Of a DNA stretch of 64,000 nt, positions 35,636 to 43,466 are shown piece after piece. The notes under the pieces are model-generated. The model was given only the letters and a program-made list of their open reading frames with translations. It was not told the DNA's origin and searched no databases. The DNA is from Thermoleophilia bacterium SCSIO 60948 (GTDB taxonomy: Bacteria > Actinomycetota > Thermoleophilia > Solirubrobacterales > 70-9): positions 1,914,001-1,978,000 of the forward strand of contig CP053031.1 in assembly GCA_021496505.1 (NCBI GenBank). The letters are read 5' to 3'. Position numbers and translations under genes: made by a program. Numbering within the stretch: the first letter of the stretch is position 1; the number at the start of each line of letters is the position of its first letter.

Positions 35636-36864
35636 GCCGATACGACGACGCCCTCTCGCAGCAGCCGGCGAGCCAGCGTGAGGCCGTCGGCCTCGTCGAG
35701 GCCGGGCAGCTCGCCGGGCGAGAACTCGTCGCGGTCGAGGATGAACGCGACGGCTTCGGCCGTCGCGGCGGGGAACTCGAGGCTGCGGTCCATGAACTCG
35801 AGCCGCACGCGGTCCCTGGCTTCGTCGAGCGTGATGCGGTGGCGCAGGGCGGCGCGACGGCGAAGCCGCGTCTGCGACTCGAGCCCGTCGGCCGCGGCGA
35901 GCTGGGCGAGCGGGGCGATCGGCTCGGGGCGGGTCCGCCCCATCAGATTCGATCCGATCCGCCGTGCGACCCGGTCGGCCGGCACCTCGGAGAGGGCCTC
36001 GGTCAGCGCCTCGACCGTGGCCTCGAGGTGAGGCTCGAGGACCTCCGGGTCGTCGAGGTCCTGGCCGACCGGCAGCGAGGCGCGCAGGCGCGGGTCGTCC
36101 TGGACGGCATCGAGCAGCTGGCGGACGAGGTCGTAGCGCGTCAGCGGGTGGACGCCGATCGTGAGATGGATCGAGACGTCGCCCTGCGCGACCGCGGAGT
36201 GGACCGTCCCGCGTGGCAGGTAGAGCGCGTCGCCGGGTTCGAGGACAGTGTCGATCGCGGGTTCCTCGGGGACCCGGTCGGCGATCTGCGCCTTGTAGGC
36301 GTCGAACGGCTGGTTCGAGAGCGGGTCGGTGACGACGGGGGGATGGACCGTCCAGCGCTTGCGGCCGGCGATCTGAAGCACGAAGACGTCGTGGACGTCG
36401 TGATGCGGCGCGAACCCCTGGTTCTGCGGCGGGGTGATGTAGGCGTTGATCTGCGCCGGGTGCCCGAGCTCGTCGGCGAGACGGGTCGCGAACTCGACGA
36501 GTGGCGGCCAGGTGCGGTGAAGTCCCTGGAGGACGAGCGTCGACCCGTCCGCGAGCGCCGCAAGGACCTTGTCATCGGCGACCTGATCGGCGATCGCCGC
36601 GCCGGCGCCTCCGCCGCGCGTGTACGTACCGGCCGGCCGCACCGAGCCGTCCTTCGCCATGCGCAGGAACGGGGTCCGAAGGCCGCGCTCGGATACGAGC
36701 TCGTCGACCGCCGCGGGGTCGAACAGGTCTGCGAACCCCGACGGGAGCTCGCTCGCGCGCGAGAGCAGCGGCGATCGGCCCCAATGCTCGGCGCCGAACT
36801 CCTCGGCGGAGCGGGCGACACAGCGCGCCAGCGCCGTGTCGCCCGTCACCACGTCAACGGTCAC
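35632..36864 (-). CDS. JmjC/cupin-4 Fe(II)/2-oxoglutarate oxygenase
   Basis: A 410-residue oxygenase of the ROXA/YcfD/NO66 type, which hydroxylate protein side chains. The iron triad is His154-x-Asp156 in FAPHHDVHD and the distal His222 in LPRGTVHSAV, with GRKRWTVHPP supplying the 2-oxoglutarate side. The C-terminal half is helical with a winged-helix-like end. GTG 36864 starts 14 bases after the stop of the repeat-peptide gene, with GAGGT nearby. Its position between that peptide gene and a ferredoxin-like gene suggests the peptide is its substrate; the usual alternative is a ribosomal protein. Confidence 0.85.
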   Translation of the reverse strand: MTVDVVTGDTALARCVARSAEEFGAEHWGRSPLLSRASELPSGFADLFDPAAVDELVSERGLRTPFLRMAKDGSVRPAGTYTRGGGAGAAIADQVADDKVLAALADGSTLVLQGLHRTWPPLVEFATRLADELGHPAQINAYITPPQNQGFAPHHDVHDVFVLQIAGRKRWTVHPPVVTDPLSNQPFDAYKAQIADRVPEEPAIDTVLEPGDALYLPRGTVHSAVAQGDVSIHLTIGVHPLTRYDLVRQLLDAVQDDPRLRASLPVGQDLDDPEVLEPHLEATVEALTEALSEVPADRVARRIGSNLMGRTRPEPIAPLAQLAAADGLESQTRLRRRAALRHRITLDEARDRVRLEFMDRSLEFPAATAEAVAFILDRDEFSPGELPGLDEADGLTLARRLLREGVVVSA

Positions 36865-36878
36865 GTCGCAGGTGACCT

Positions 36879-37115
36879 CTAGGCGCCGCCGTCGGCGGGA
36901 CCCTCGGGGCCGTCCTCGGCCGGGCCGTCCGCGCCACCGTCGCCTGTGCCCGCGCCACCGTCGGCCGGACCCTCGGGACCGGGCTCCGCGGGGCCGTCCG
37001 CGCCGCCGTCTCCGGTGCCGGCGCCGCCGTCAGCGGGGCCCTCGGGACCGGGCTCGGCCGCGCCGTCCGCGCCGCCGTCTCCGGTGCCCTCGGTGATGTC
37101 GTCGTCGTCCAACAT
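36879..37115 (-). CDS. Acidic three-repeat Gly/Asp peptide (possible modified-peptide precursor)
   Basis: A 78-residue protein that is exactly a 9-residue leader (MLDDDDITE) plus three head-to-tail copies of a 23-residue unit, GTGDGGADGPAEPGPEGPADGGA, with only P/A and P/D changes. Each unit has about nine Gly, three Asp and two or three Glu; there is no Cys, aromatic, Lys or Arg. The unit has no recognised domain. ATG 37115 follows GAGAGAGG. It is followed 14 bases later by the JmjC oxygenase gene and then a ferredoxin-like gene. Asp-rich repeats beside a protein hydroxylase suggest a ribosomally made, post-translationally hydroxylated peptide, possibly metal-binding. Confidence 0.6.
   Translation of the reverse strand: MLDDDDITEGTGDGGADGAAEPGPEGPADGGAGTGDGGADGPAEPGPEGPADGGAGTGDGGADGPAEDGPEGPADGGA
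36882..37088 (-). repeat. Three 69-base tandem repeats inside the peptide gene
   Basis: Units at 37088-37020, 37019-36951 and 36950-36882, each encoding one 23-residue repeat in phase. Differences between copies are mainly at third codon positions or exchange Pro with Ala or Asp, so selection on the protein is likely. Confidence 0.85.
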
Positions 37116-37307
37116 GTGAGACCTCTCTCGTCGCAGGGGTGTCGCCCGGGGGCGTTCTGGTCCCAAGGCTATTGCCCGCGATTCGCCGGCCGAGAACAGC
37201 CGCCGCACGACGTGTGCGAGTCGGTGCTCACGCTTGTCTAGGGTCTCGTCGGGTAGCCGACCAAGCCCGTCGTACCACCCACACCACCCACCGAAAGGCG
37301 TCCACGA

Positions 37308-38225
37308 ATGCGAGTCCTGATCACCGGAGCAACAGGCATGATCGGCTCACGACTCGCCGACGCCCTGATGTCGCGCGGCGACGAGGTCGTGGGCCTCTCC
37401 CGCGACGCCGAGAAGGCGAAGCAGAGCAAGCCCGAGGTCACGTGGCATTCCTGGGACGCGACCTCCGAGGTCGCTCCAGCCGCCGCGCTCGAGGGCATCG
37501 ACTCAGTCGTCAACCTGATCGGCGAGGAGATCAATCAGCGCTTCACCGAGTCGGCGAAGGAGCGGATCCGCGAGAGCCGCGTCACCGCGACGAAGAATCT
37601 CGTCGAGGCGATCGGGCTCGCGTCGACGAAGCCGAAGGCGCTCGTCTCGGGCTCGGCCGTCGGCATCTACGGCGATCGCGGCGATGAGCGCCTCGACGAG
37701 AAGGCCGCGGTCGCGAGCGACCCCGACGACTTCCTCGCCCGCGTCTGCATCGATTGGGAGGGCGCCGCCCGCGAAGCCGAGCAGCACGGCGTTCGCGTCG
37801 CCACCCTTCGCACCGGCCTCGTCATGGACCCGGACGGCGGCCTGCTCGGCCAGCTCCTGTTGCCGTTCAAGCTCGGTGCCGGTGGTCCGCTGGCCGGCGG
37901 CAAGCAGTGGATGCCGTGGATCCATCGTGACGACGAGGTCGCGCTGCTCGCCTGGCTCGCGCGCTCCGACGAGGCGAGCGGCGTCTACAACGGCGCCGCG
38001 CCCGAGCCGGTGCGAAACAGCGAGTGGACGAAGGCGCTCGCCAAGGCCGTCCACCGCCCGGCCTTCTTCCCGATCCCGAAGCTCGCCGTCGTCGCGCTCC
38101 GCGGCAAGGAGATGGCCGACAACGCGACCGCGAGCCTCAGGGCCGTCCCCGACAAGGCCGTCGCCGAGGGCTTCGACTTCCGCCACCCGGACGTCCACGC
38201 CGCGATGAAGGACCTGCTCGACTGA
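37308..38225 (+). CDS. TIGR01777-family NAD-dependent epimerase-like protein
   Basis: A 305-residue extended short-chain dehydrogenase: nucleotide motif GATGMIGSRLADAL at the start, VVNLIGEEINQRFTESAKERIRESRV near residues 65-90, and a C-terminal DUF1731-type end. Members are often annotated as sugar-nucleotide epimerases, but their reaction is not settled. The ATG is preceded by GAAAGG. It is divergent from the peptide-JmjC operon across a 192-base gap and is followed eight bases later by the NTF2-like gene. Confidence 0.87.
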   Translation: MRVLITGATGMIGSRLADALMSRGDEVVGLSRDAEKAKQSKPEVTWHSWDATSEVAPAAALEGIDSVVNLIGEEINQRFTESAKERIRESRVTATKNLVEAIGLASTKPKALVSGSAVGIYGDRGDERLDEKAAVASDPDDFLARVCIDWEGAAREAEQHGVRVATLRTGLVMDPDGGLLGQLLLPFKLGAGGPLAGGKQWMPWIHRDDEVALLAWLARSDEASGVYNGAAPEPVRNSEWTKALAKAVHRPAFFPIPKLAVVALRGKEMADNATASLRAVPDKAVAEGFDFRHPDVHAAMKDLLD

Positions 38226-38232
38226 GCGACGG

Positions 38233-38622
38233 ATGGAGCGCGGCGACCTAGAGCGCTGGATCGAGGCCTACGAGCGCCTCTGGCGGATGCCCGGAACGGA
38301 CGGCCTTGCCGACCTCTTCGCCGCTGACGCGACCTATTCCGCGGGCCCCTACACCGAGACCGTCCGCGGCTTCGTGGCGATCCAGGACTTCTGGGAGGCA
38401 GAACGCGACAGCCACGAGGAGCGCTTCGAGTTCTCCTACGAGGTGATCGCGGTCGAGGGCTCCGTCGGCGTCGCGAAGATCGACGTCCGCTACCTCGAGC
38501 CCGCCCAGGACTACCTCGACATCTGGATCGTCGAATTCGACGGTCAGGGCCTCTGCACCCGCTTCGAGGAGTGGCCCTACTGGCCCGACAAGGACCCGGA
38601 CTCGGCCGGGTCCCAGCGCTGA
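38233..38622 (+). CDS. SnoaL/NTF2-like fold protein
   Basis: A 129-residue protein with the cone-shaped NTF2-like pattern: an N-terminal helix, the loop LFAADATYSAGPYTETVRGFVAIQDFW, and curved beta strands ending in FEEWPYWPDKD. Members include polyketide cyclases, isomerases and binding proteins; no catalytic assignment is possible. It starts eight bases after the epimerase gene and is probably co-transcribed. It converges with the anti-sigma-like gene. Confidence 0.78.
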   Translation: MERGDLERWIEAYERLWRMPGTDGLADLFAADATYSAGPYTETVRGFVAIQDFWEAERDSHEERFEFSYEVIAVEGSVGVAKIDVRYLEPAQDYLDIWIVEFDGQGLCTRFEEWPYWPDKDPDSAGSQR

Positions 38623-38624
38623 GA

Positions 38625-38996
38625 TCAGCGCAGGCCTGCGCCCGGCGGCTCGGCGTGCTCCGGCGTCACAACGTCGACGGGCGCGCCCTTGATGAACTCG
38701 CGTGAAGCCGGCCCCAGCGGATCGCAGCCGCCGTAGAAACCAGGGCCGGGATCGGCGCCGGGCTCGATCTTGACGGACGAATCGCAGACGATGCGAACCT
38801 CTGCCTCCGATCCGCCCCCGATCGCCGGCCCGACCGGCGAGACGACGAAGCCGGCGGCGAGGACTGCTCCGGCGCCGGCGATCAGACGCATGTGCCGCGA
38901 GGCCCAGCCCTTGGCGAGCTGGCGCTCCGAGCGCTCTAGGTCGGACTCGAGCCGGCTCAGGCTCGGCAGTCCGCGATACGGGTCTTCGGGGTTCAT
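38625..38996 (-). CDS. Membrane partner of the ECF sigma factor (possible anti-sigma)
   Basis: A 123-residue protein: a charged cytoplasmic N-terminus (about residues 1-35), one membrane helix (LIAGAGAVLAAGFVVSPVG) and a short outer domain with two Cys (VRIVCDSSVK and YGGCDPLG). No zinc-binding HxxxCxxC motif is seen, so it is not a classical ZAS anti-sigma. ATG 38996 overlaps the sigma stop as ATGA, the usual sigma/anti-sigma coupling. Confidence 0.62.
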   Translation of the reverse strand: MNPEDPYRGLPSLSRLESDLERSERQLAKGWASRHMRLIAGAGAVLAAGFVVSPVGPAIGGGSEAEVRIVCDSSVKIEPGADPGPGFYGGCDPLGPASREFIKGAPVDVVTPEHAEPPGAGLR

Positions 38997-39559
38997 GCTG
39001 CTCCTTCGCTTCGCGACTCGATCGCGTCGATCCGCCTTGCCAGAGCGCTGAGTCCACGTGAGACCCGCGCCCTTGCCGTCTGCTCGCTGACCTCGAGTCG
39101 CTCCGCGATCTCGGGATAGCCGAGCTCGCGCACGATCCGGAGCTCGAGCACCGAACGGTGGTCCTCGGAGAGCCCGTCCATCGCTCGCCGGACCGCCTCG
39201 CGTCGGCGCTCGCTGCCCGCGAGCTCCTCGACACGCCGGAACTCCTCCTCGCTCAGCTCTGGCGGCTCGAACCCGAACCGGCCGAGTGCGCGCCGCTCGA
39301 TCTCACCGTCGCGGTAGAAGCGCGCCAGCTTCGACTGGGCGATCGAGTAGATCCAGGCACGCGCGGCATCGACGTCGGAGCCCTTGAACTGCGCTCGCTT
39401 GGCGAGCGCGTGGGCGAACGTCTCGGCGGTCAGGTCCATCGCGATCTGCGAGTCCCAGACCCGGCGCGTGAGATACACGAGCAAGTCCGCCGCGCACTCC
39501 CGGTAGAGCGCCGTGAAGCGCCCCTCCTCGGCCAGCCAGGCTTTCGTCTTGCCTCTCAT
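38993..39559 (-). CDS. ECF-type RNA polymerase sigma factor
   Basis: A 188-residue ECF sigma factor. Region 2 includes YRECAADLLVYLTRRVWDSQIAMDLTAETF, and region 4 includes LPYPEIAERL-type helix-turn-helix sequence ELGYPEIAERLEVSEQTARARVSRGL. ATG 39559 is chosen because the in-frame 62 codons upstream are Arg/Ser-rich and unlike the family. It is translationally coupled to a one-helix membrane protein. The regulon is unknown. Confidence 0.88.
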   Translation of the reverse strand: MRGKTKAWLAEEGRFTALYRECAADLLVYLTRRVWDSQIAMDLTAETFAHALAKRAQFKGSDVDAARAWIYSIAQSKLARFYRDGEIERRALGRFGFEPPELSEEEFRRVEELAGSERRREAVRRAMDGLSEDHRSVLELRIVRELGYPEIAERLEVSEQTARARVSRGLSALARRIDAIESRSEGAA

Positions 39560-39608
39560 CGCCCGATCAGATGCACGGCGGCGGAATCTGTGACCGCGAG
39601 CCCTCGGC

Positions 39609-40880
39609 TCAGTCGCCGCCGAGGCGCTCCTCGAGGAATCGCAGCGAACCGACCTCGCCGAGCGGCCGGCCCGGAGAACCGGCGAATCCGAGCGGTATCG
39701 ACAACGCGACCCCGACCCCCTCGAGGGTCGTCTCCCCCGTGTCATCGATCGAGTACGTCCCGAGCACGGAGTCTCGATCCTGCGTCAGGAACGCCTCGTC
39801 GACGATGTCCTCGCGCCGGACCCCACGGTCCGACGCTCCGCGCTCGATCGCGTCGAGCACGAGCGCCATCGACTCGTAGCCATAGGCGGCAAAGCGCCCG
39901 GGCTCGCGTCCGTAGATGTCCTCGAATCGCTCGACGAAAGCCTCGCCCGACACCGGCAGCTGCTCGGGCAGCTGCGCACCGGCGACGGCTCTCGGGATGC
40001 CACGGAGCGCCCCGATCTCGTCACCGTCGACCGGTGCGAGTCGCCCGTCACCCGGCCCGAGCAGAGCGTCCGGCCAGATCTCCTCTCCGGAGGGCACCGT
40101 GCTGTTCTTCTCAAACCCCTCCGACTCGACCGCCAGATAGGTGCCGAGGTCGGTTCCCGGCGCGACCTGCTGGCCCGACCGCCGCTGCTCGAGCGGATCC
40201 CCGCCACCCGCACCTACGCCGACCCCGAGCTCACGCGCCCGCTCGGTGAACGCATCCGCCATGACATCCCCGTACTCCGAGCCGTCGGTGACCACGACTA
40301 TGCGATTCAGCCCGGAGCGCTCGGCGATCTCGGCCGCCGCCTCGGCCTGGAAATCATCCGACGGCACAACCCGCGCGAACGTCCGCTGGCCCCCCACCGC
40401 GTAGTCCTCGTTCGGGTCCGACAGGGTCCCGGGCTCGATCACCAGGTCCATCGCCGAGGCCGACGGCGAGACCTGGAGCATCCCGGCGCTGTTCGTGAGC
40501 GGCAGCGAGGTCCGCGTCGCACCCGAGGTGAAGTCGCCGATGTAGGCGAGGCCGCCGGCATCCTGGATCGCCGCGCGGGCGTTGTCTCCGACGACCGCCG
40601 CATTCCAGCCACTCTCGGACTTCGCCGCCGAATCCATGACCTCGAGCGAGATCTCGACCCCGGCGGCCTCCCCCTCGGCCTGGTCGAGGGCGAGCTTCGC
40701 GCCGTCGGCGATGTCGCGCCCTGCGACAGCGTCCGGGCCGCTCAACGGCGCGCTCAGGTAGACACGTCCCTCGGAGGCCCCAGAGGCCCCTTCGGTCGCC
40801 GAGCACGCCGCGAGCATCGACATCGCGGCGAACAACATCGTCGCAAAGGCGACAGGCTTGTAACGGCTCGTCGCCTTCAC
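39609..40880 (-). CDS. Type I solute-binding lipoprotein (LivK-like), orphan
   Basis: A 423-residue lipoprotein: signal with lipobox SMLAACSATEG (Cys near 26), then a periplasmic-binding-protein type I fold (VYLSAPLSGPDAVAGRDIADGAKLALDQ). The sequence PLTNSAGMLQVSPSASAMDL lines the usual ligand cleft. No permease or ATPase gene is beside it, so it may serve a distant importer or act as a sensor. The start is GTG 40880, only 20 bases from the divergent pfk gene and without a clear ribosome site. Confidence 0.82.
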   Translation of the reverse strand: MKATSRYKPVAFATMLFAAMSMLAACSATEGASGASEGRVYLSAPLSGPDAVAGRDIADGAKLALDQAEGEAAGVEISLEVMDSAAKSESGWNAAVVGDNARAAIQDAGGLAYIGDFTSGATRTSLPLTNSAGMLQVSPSASAMDLVIEPGTLSDPNEDYAVGGQRTFARVVPSDDFQAEAAAEIAERSGLNRIVVVTDGSEYGDVMADAFTERARELGVGVGAGGGDPLEQRRSGQQVAPGTDLGTYLAVESEGFEKNSTVPSGEEIWPDALLGPGDGRLAPVDGDEIGALRGIPRAVAGAQLPEQLPVSGEAFVERFEDIYGREPGRFAAYGYESMALVLDAIERGASDRGVRREDIVDEAFLTQDRDSVLGTYSIDDTGETTLEGVGVALSIPLGFAGSPGRPLGEVGSLRFLEERLGGD

Positions 40881-40886
40881 GCGACG

Positions 40887-40892
40887 TATATT
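40887..40892 (+). promoter_or_regulatory. -10-like element for a leaderless pfk transcript
   Basis: TATATT lies eight bases before the GTG start of the phosphofructokinase gene, which has no ribosome site, so transcription may begin at the start codon. No good -35 is seen at 17 bases. Confidence 0.4.
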
Positions 40893-40900
40893 CGCCGCCG

Positions 40901-41929
40901 GTGCGGATCGGAGTGCTGACAGCCGGCGGGGATTGCCCCGGCCTCAACGCGGTGATCCGCGCGGTCGCTCGCTCGGCGATGCTCGAGGGCAACGAGGCGG
41001 TCGGGATCCTGCGTGGCTACGAGGGCCTTGCCAAGCGCGAGTACATGGACCTCGACATGAAGACCGTCAGCGGCATTCTCCACCTCGGCGGGACGATAGT
41101 CGGGACCTCGAGCTTCGAGCCCCACACCGAGAAGGCCGTCCCGCAGATCGTCGAGGCGTTCGAGAAGGACTCGCTCGACGCAGTCGTCGCGATCGGCGGC
41201 GAGCACACGATGGAGATCACCCGCAAGCTCTACGCCGACGACGGCCTGCCGCTCGTCGGCGTCCCGAAGACGATCGACAACGACGTCGTCGGCACCGACT
41301 ACACGTTCGGCTTCGACACCGCGGTCCAGACCGCCACCTCGGCGATCGACCGCCTCCACTCGACCGCCCAGTCCCACAATCGGCTGATGATCGTCGAGGT
41401 CATGGGCCGGAACGCCGGCTGGATCGCCGCCCACTGCGGGATCGCCGGCGGCGCCGATGCGATCCTGATCCCCGAGAAGCCGACCACCGTCGAGGAGGTC
41501 GCGGCCGGGATCATGAAGCGCCACGACCGCGGCAAGGATTTCTCGATCATCGTCGTCTCCGAGGGCGCGCACGTCACGAAGGACGGCGAGCAGCTCAATC
41601 AGCCGGGCGACGAGGTCGACGAGTACGGCTACCCGCGACTCGGCGGGATCGGCGCCGTCCTCGCTGGCGCGCTCGAGGAACAGACGGGCTACGAGAGCCG
41701 CGTCACGGTCCTCGGCCACGTCCAGCGCGGCGGCACCCCGACCTCTACCGACCGCATCCTCGCCACCCGCTACGGCGTCAAGGCCTACGAGATGGTCAAG
41801 GCGGGCGAGTTCGGCCGTATGGCATCGAGTCAGGGCTCGAAGATGACCTCCGTCCCGCTCGAGGAGACGAAGGGCATCAAGGAGGTCGACCTCGACCTCC
41901 TCGACATCGCGCGTCGCTTCTACGGCTGA
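40901..41929 (+). CDS. pfkA: 6-phosphofructokinase, group III-like, with unusual phosphate-donor site
   Basis: A 342-residue phosphofructokinase that phosphorylates fructose 6-phosphate in glycolysis. GGDCPGLN (residues 9-16), PKTIDND (122-128) and MGRNAGW are diagnostic. Lys in PKTIDND is the pyrophosphate-type residue, whereas ATP enzymes have Gly. At the other donor-deciding place this protein has GGEHT (99-103) instead of ATP-type GGDGS or PPi-type GGDDT/GGEDT, so donor choice cannot be called. GTG 40901 has no ribosome site and may be leaderless. Confidence 0.92.
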   Translation: MRIGVLTAGGDCPGLNAVIRAVARSAMLEGNEAVGILRGYEGLAKREYMDLDMKTVSGILHLGGTIVGTSSFEPHTEKAVPQIVEAFEKDSLDAVVAIGGEHTMEITRKLYADDGLPLVGVPKTIDNDVVGTDYTFGFDTAVQTATSAIDRLHSTAQSHNRLMIVEVMGRNAGWIAAHCGIAGGADAILIPEKPTTVEEVAAGIMKRHDRGKDFSIIVVSEGAHVTKDGEQLNQPGDEVDEYGYPRLGGIGAVLAGALEEQTGYESRVTVLGHVQRGGTPTSTDRILATRYGVKAYEMVKAGEFGRMASSQGSKMTSVPLEETKGIKEVDLDLLDIARRFYG

Positions 41930-41965
41930 TCGCCGGCCGCGCCTTGAGGTAGGTTGCTGCGCTCG

Positions 41966-42895
41966 ATGGGGGTGCGGTGGAGCGACGAGGTCGACGCGAT
42001 CATGGGCGGCGACGCCGCGGCGATGTTCGCCTACCTGACGCCAGCCAAAGGCGTTGTGATGTGGCCGATGGCGCCGCTCGGCATCCGCGACCGCGAGGCG
42101 GGAACGGTCACCGTCACGACCGCCCGCGGCCTGTGGAAGAAGCTGGAGCGACTGAAGGCCAACCCGGGCGCCGCGCTGGCCTACCACGCCCGCGAGCATG
42201 GCCATGCGAGTGGCGAGGACTTCGTCTTGGTCCAGGGCCGCGCCCAGGTCCAGGAGGAGCCGGATCGCGAATGGCTCGAGTCGATCACCCCACAGTGGGA
42301 GCGCTTCCTCGGCCCGCGCACGACCGGACTTACCGCGAAGTTGATGGGCCCCTACTACTGGGATCGCGTCGCGATCACGATCCATGTCGAGCGCGTGAGC
42401 CGCTGGCGTGACGCCCGCTGCGAGGGCGAGCCCGAGGTCGACGGTGAGCCCTGGCCCGCGAGCAACCCGCCCCAGAACCGGCCGAGGAACGGCACGCGGC
42501 CGCGGGTCGACGTCGAAGAGCTCATCGAGGGAGCGCGCGACCTACCACACACGATCCTCGGCTGGTGCGGCGGCGACGGGCTGCCGACGATGGTCGCCGC
42601 CGAGGCCAAGGGCGTGACCCAGGCCGGAGCGCAGCTCGTGGTCCCGGCATCGATCCTCCCGAAGGGCGGCAGGCGTGCGGGCCTGACCAGCCACGCGTTC
42701 CATCGCGCGATGGTCGGGCAGGAGCAGCGCGTCTACACCGGCTGGCTCGACTCCGACGGCTCGGGCGTCATCACCTACTCACCGCACACGAGGGCCGGCA
42801 ACAAGCTGCCGCCCTCGAAGGCGCTCTTCTCGGTAGGGGCCGGGGTCGCGGTCCGGCTCGGCCAGCGCGAGGCGCGCCAGCGCGGGCTCGCCTAG
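41966..42895 (+). CDS. FMN-binding split-barrel (PNPOx-like) protein
   Basis: A 309-residue protein with two apparent halves. The first (residues 1-130) has the pyridoxamine-phosphate-oxidase-like split-barrel pattern (AMFAYLTPAKGVVMWPMAPLGIRD; ALAYHAREHGHASGEDFVLVQGRAQV). The second half (about 185-309) also contains barrel-like strands, so it may be a duplicated barrel. Relatives use FMN or F420 or only bind flavin; no reaction is assigned. ATG 41966 fits the first strand. It lies 36 bases after pfk on the same strand. Confidence 0.68.
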   Translation: MGVRWSDEVDAIMGGDAAAMFAYLTPAKGVVMWPMAPLGIRDREAGTVTVTTARGLWKKLERLKANPGAALAYHAREHGHASGEDFVLVQGRAQVQEEPDREWLESITPQWERFLGPRTTGLTAKLMGPYYWDRVAITIHVERVSRWRDARCEGEPEVDGEPWPASNPPQNRPRNGTRPRVDVEELIEGARDLPHTILGWCGGDGLPTMVAAEAKGVTQAGAQLVVPASILPKGGRRAGLTSHAFHRAMVGQEQRVYTGWLDSDGSGVITYSPHTRAGNKLPPSKALFSVGAGVAVRLGQREARQRGLA

Positions 42896-42903
42896 CCAGG
42901 CAG

Positions 42904-43065
42904 CTAGCGCTTCAGCGCTTGGCGAAGCGGCGTCGCGACCTTGTCGACGGCGCCGATGAAGAAGACGAGCAGGAAGATCATCGCCGCCTGCGTGCCGCCG
43001 AGGTTGAACCCGTAGGCGAGCAGGAACAGCATCATGCCGACGACTGCGAAGACGAGGAGGCGCAT
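42904..43065 (-). CDS. Small two-helix membrane protein, 53 residues
   Basis: A short leftward gene read directly from the DNA. It encodes 53 residues: MRLLVFAVVGMMLFLLAYGF forms one membrane helix, AAMIFLLVFFIGAV a second, and a basic tail (LRQALKR) ends it. ATG 43065 has GC-rich third-position codons like true genes here. It resembles many uncharacterised small actinobacterial membrane proteins; no function is assigned. It converges with the FMN-barrel gene with an eight-base gap. Confidence 0.6.
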   Translation of the reverse strand: MRLLVFAVVGMMLFLLAYGFNLGGTQAAMIFLLVFFIGAVDKVATPLRQALKR

Positions 43066-43157
43066 CGGCGGCGCAGCCTATCCCATCGGTGAGTCGAGAT
43101 CCCGATCCGCTAACGAGGCGACGCTTTCGCCGCGCCCCCCGAATAGATTGAGCGAAG

Positions 43158-43466
43158 GTGACGCCGCACGGCCAGAACCCAGACCGGACCCCCAGCAGTC
43201 GGGATCCGGGTCCGCCGTACCTCCCCTTGAACATGCCGGACTGGTTCGAATATCAGTTCCTCGCAAATGGGGCTTGGTGGGGCGAAGCCCGATGCCTAGC
43301 CGCAGATTTCCATCGGAACGATGACGGCAGCTACGTCGCGTCGACGCCGGGCAGTCCGATCATCTTTCGCTGCATCGCGCTCGGACCGGGCTGGTTCATC
43401 CATGCCGACGGCGGCGGCCAGCTCTACACCTACCGCCTCGTCGACCTTGGAGTTCCGCCGGAATGA
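43158..43466 (+). CDS. Small unrecognised protein, 102 residues
   Basis: A 102-residue protein not recognised. The first 25 residues are Pro/Arg-rich; the rest (MPDWFEYQFLANGAWWGEARC to VDLGVPPE) is rich in Trp, Phe and Tyr and looks like a small beta domain. GTG 43158 is used; an ATG at about codon 26 could be the real start. Its stop overlaps the ATG of the next gene (ATGA), so it is coupled to the conserved FFDPDNG protein. It opens the lower-GC defence island. Confidence 0.5.
   Translation: MTPHGQNPDRTPSSRDPGPPYLPLNMPDWFEYQFLANGAWWGEARCLAADFHRNDDGSYVASTPGSPIIFRCIALGPGWFIHADGGGQLYTYRLVDLGVPPE

Noticed and set aside
36879-37115. The 69-base repeats as a CRISPR-like or non-coding satellite.
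   Set aside because: There are no spacers, the unit is a multiple of three, the frame starts and stops cleanly with a ribosome site, and changes are mostly synonymous or conservative.
38625-38996. A zinc-binding anti-sigma factor.
   Set aside because: The HxxxCxxC signature is missing; the two Cys lie outside the membrane helix.
39609-40880. A second Liv-type importer operon.
   Set aside because: Only the binding protein is present; no permease or ATPase is beside it.
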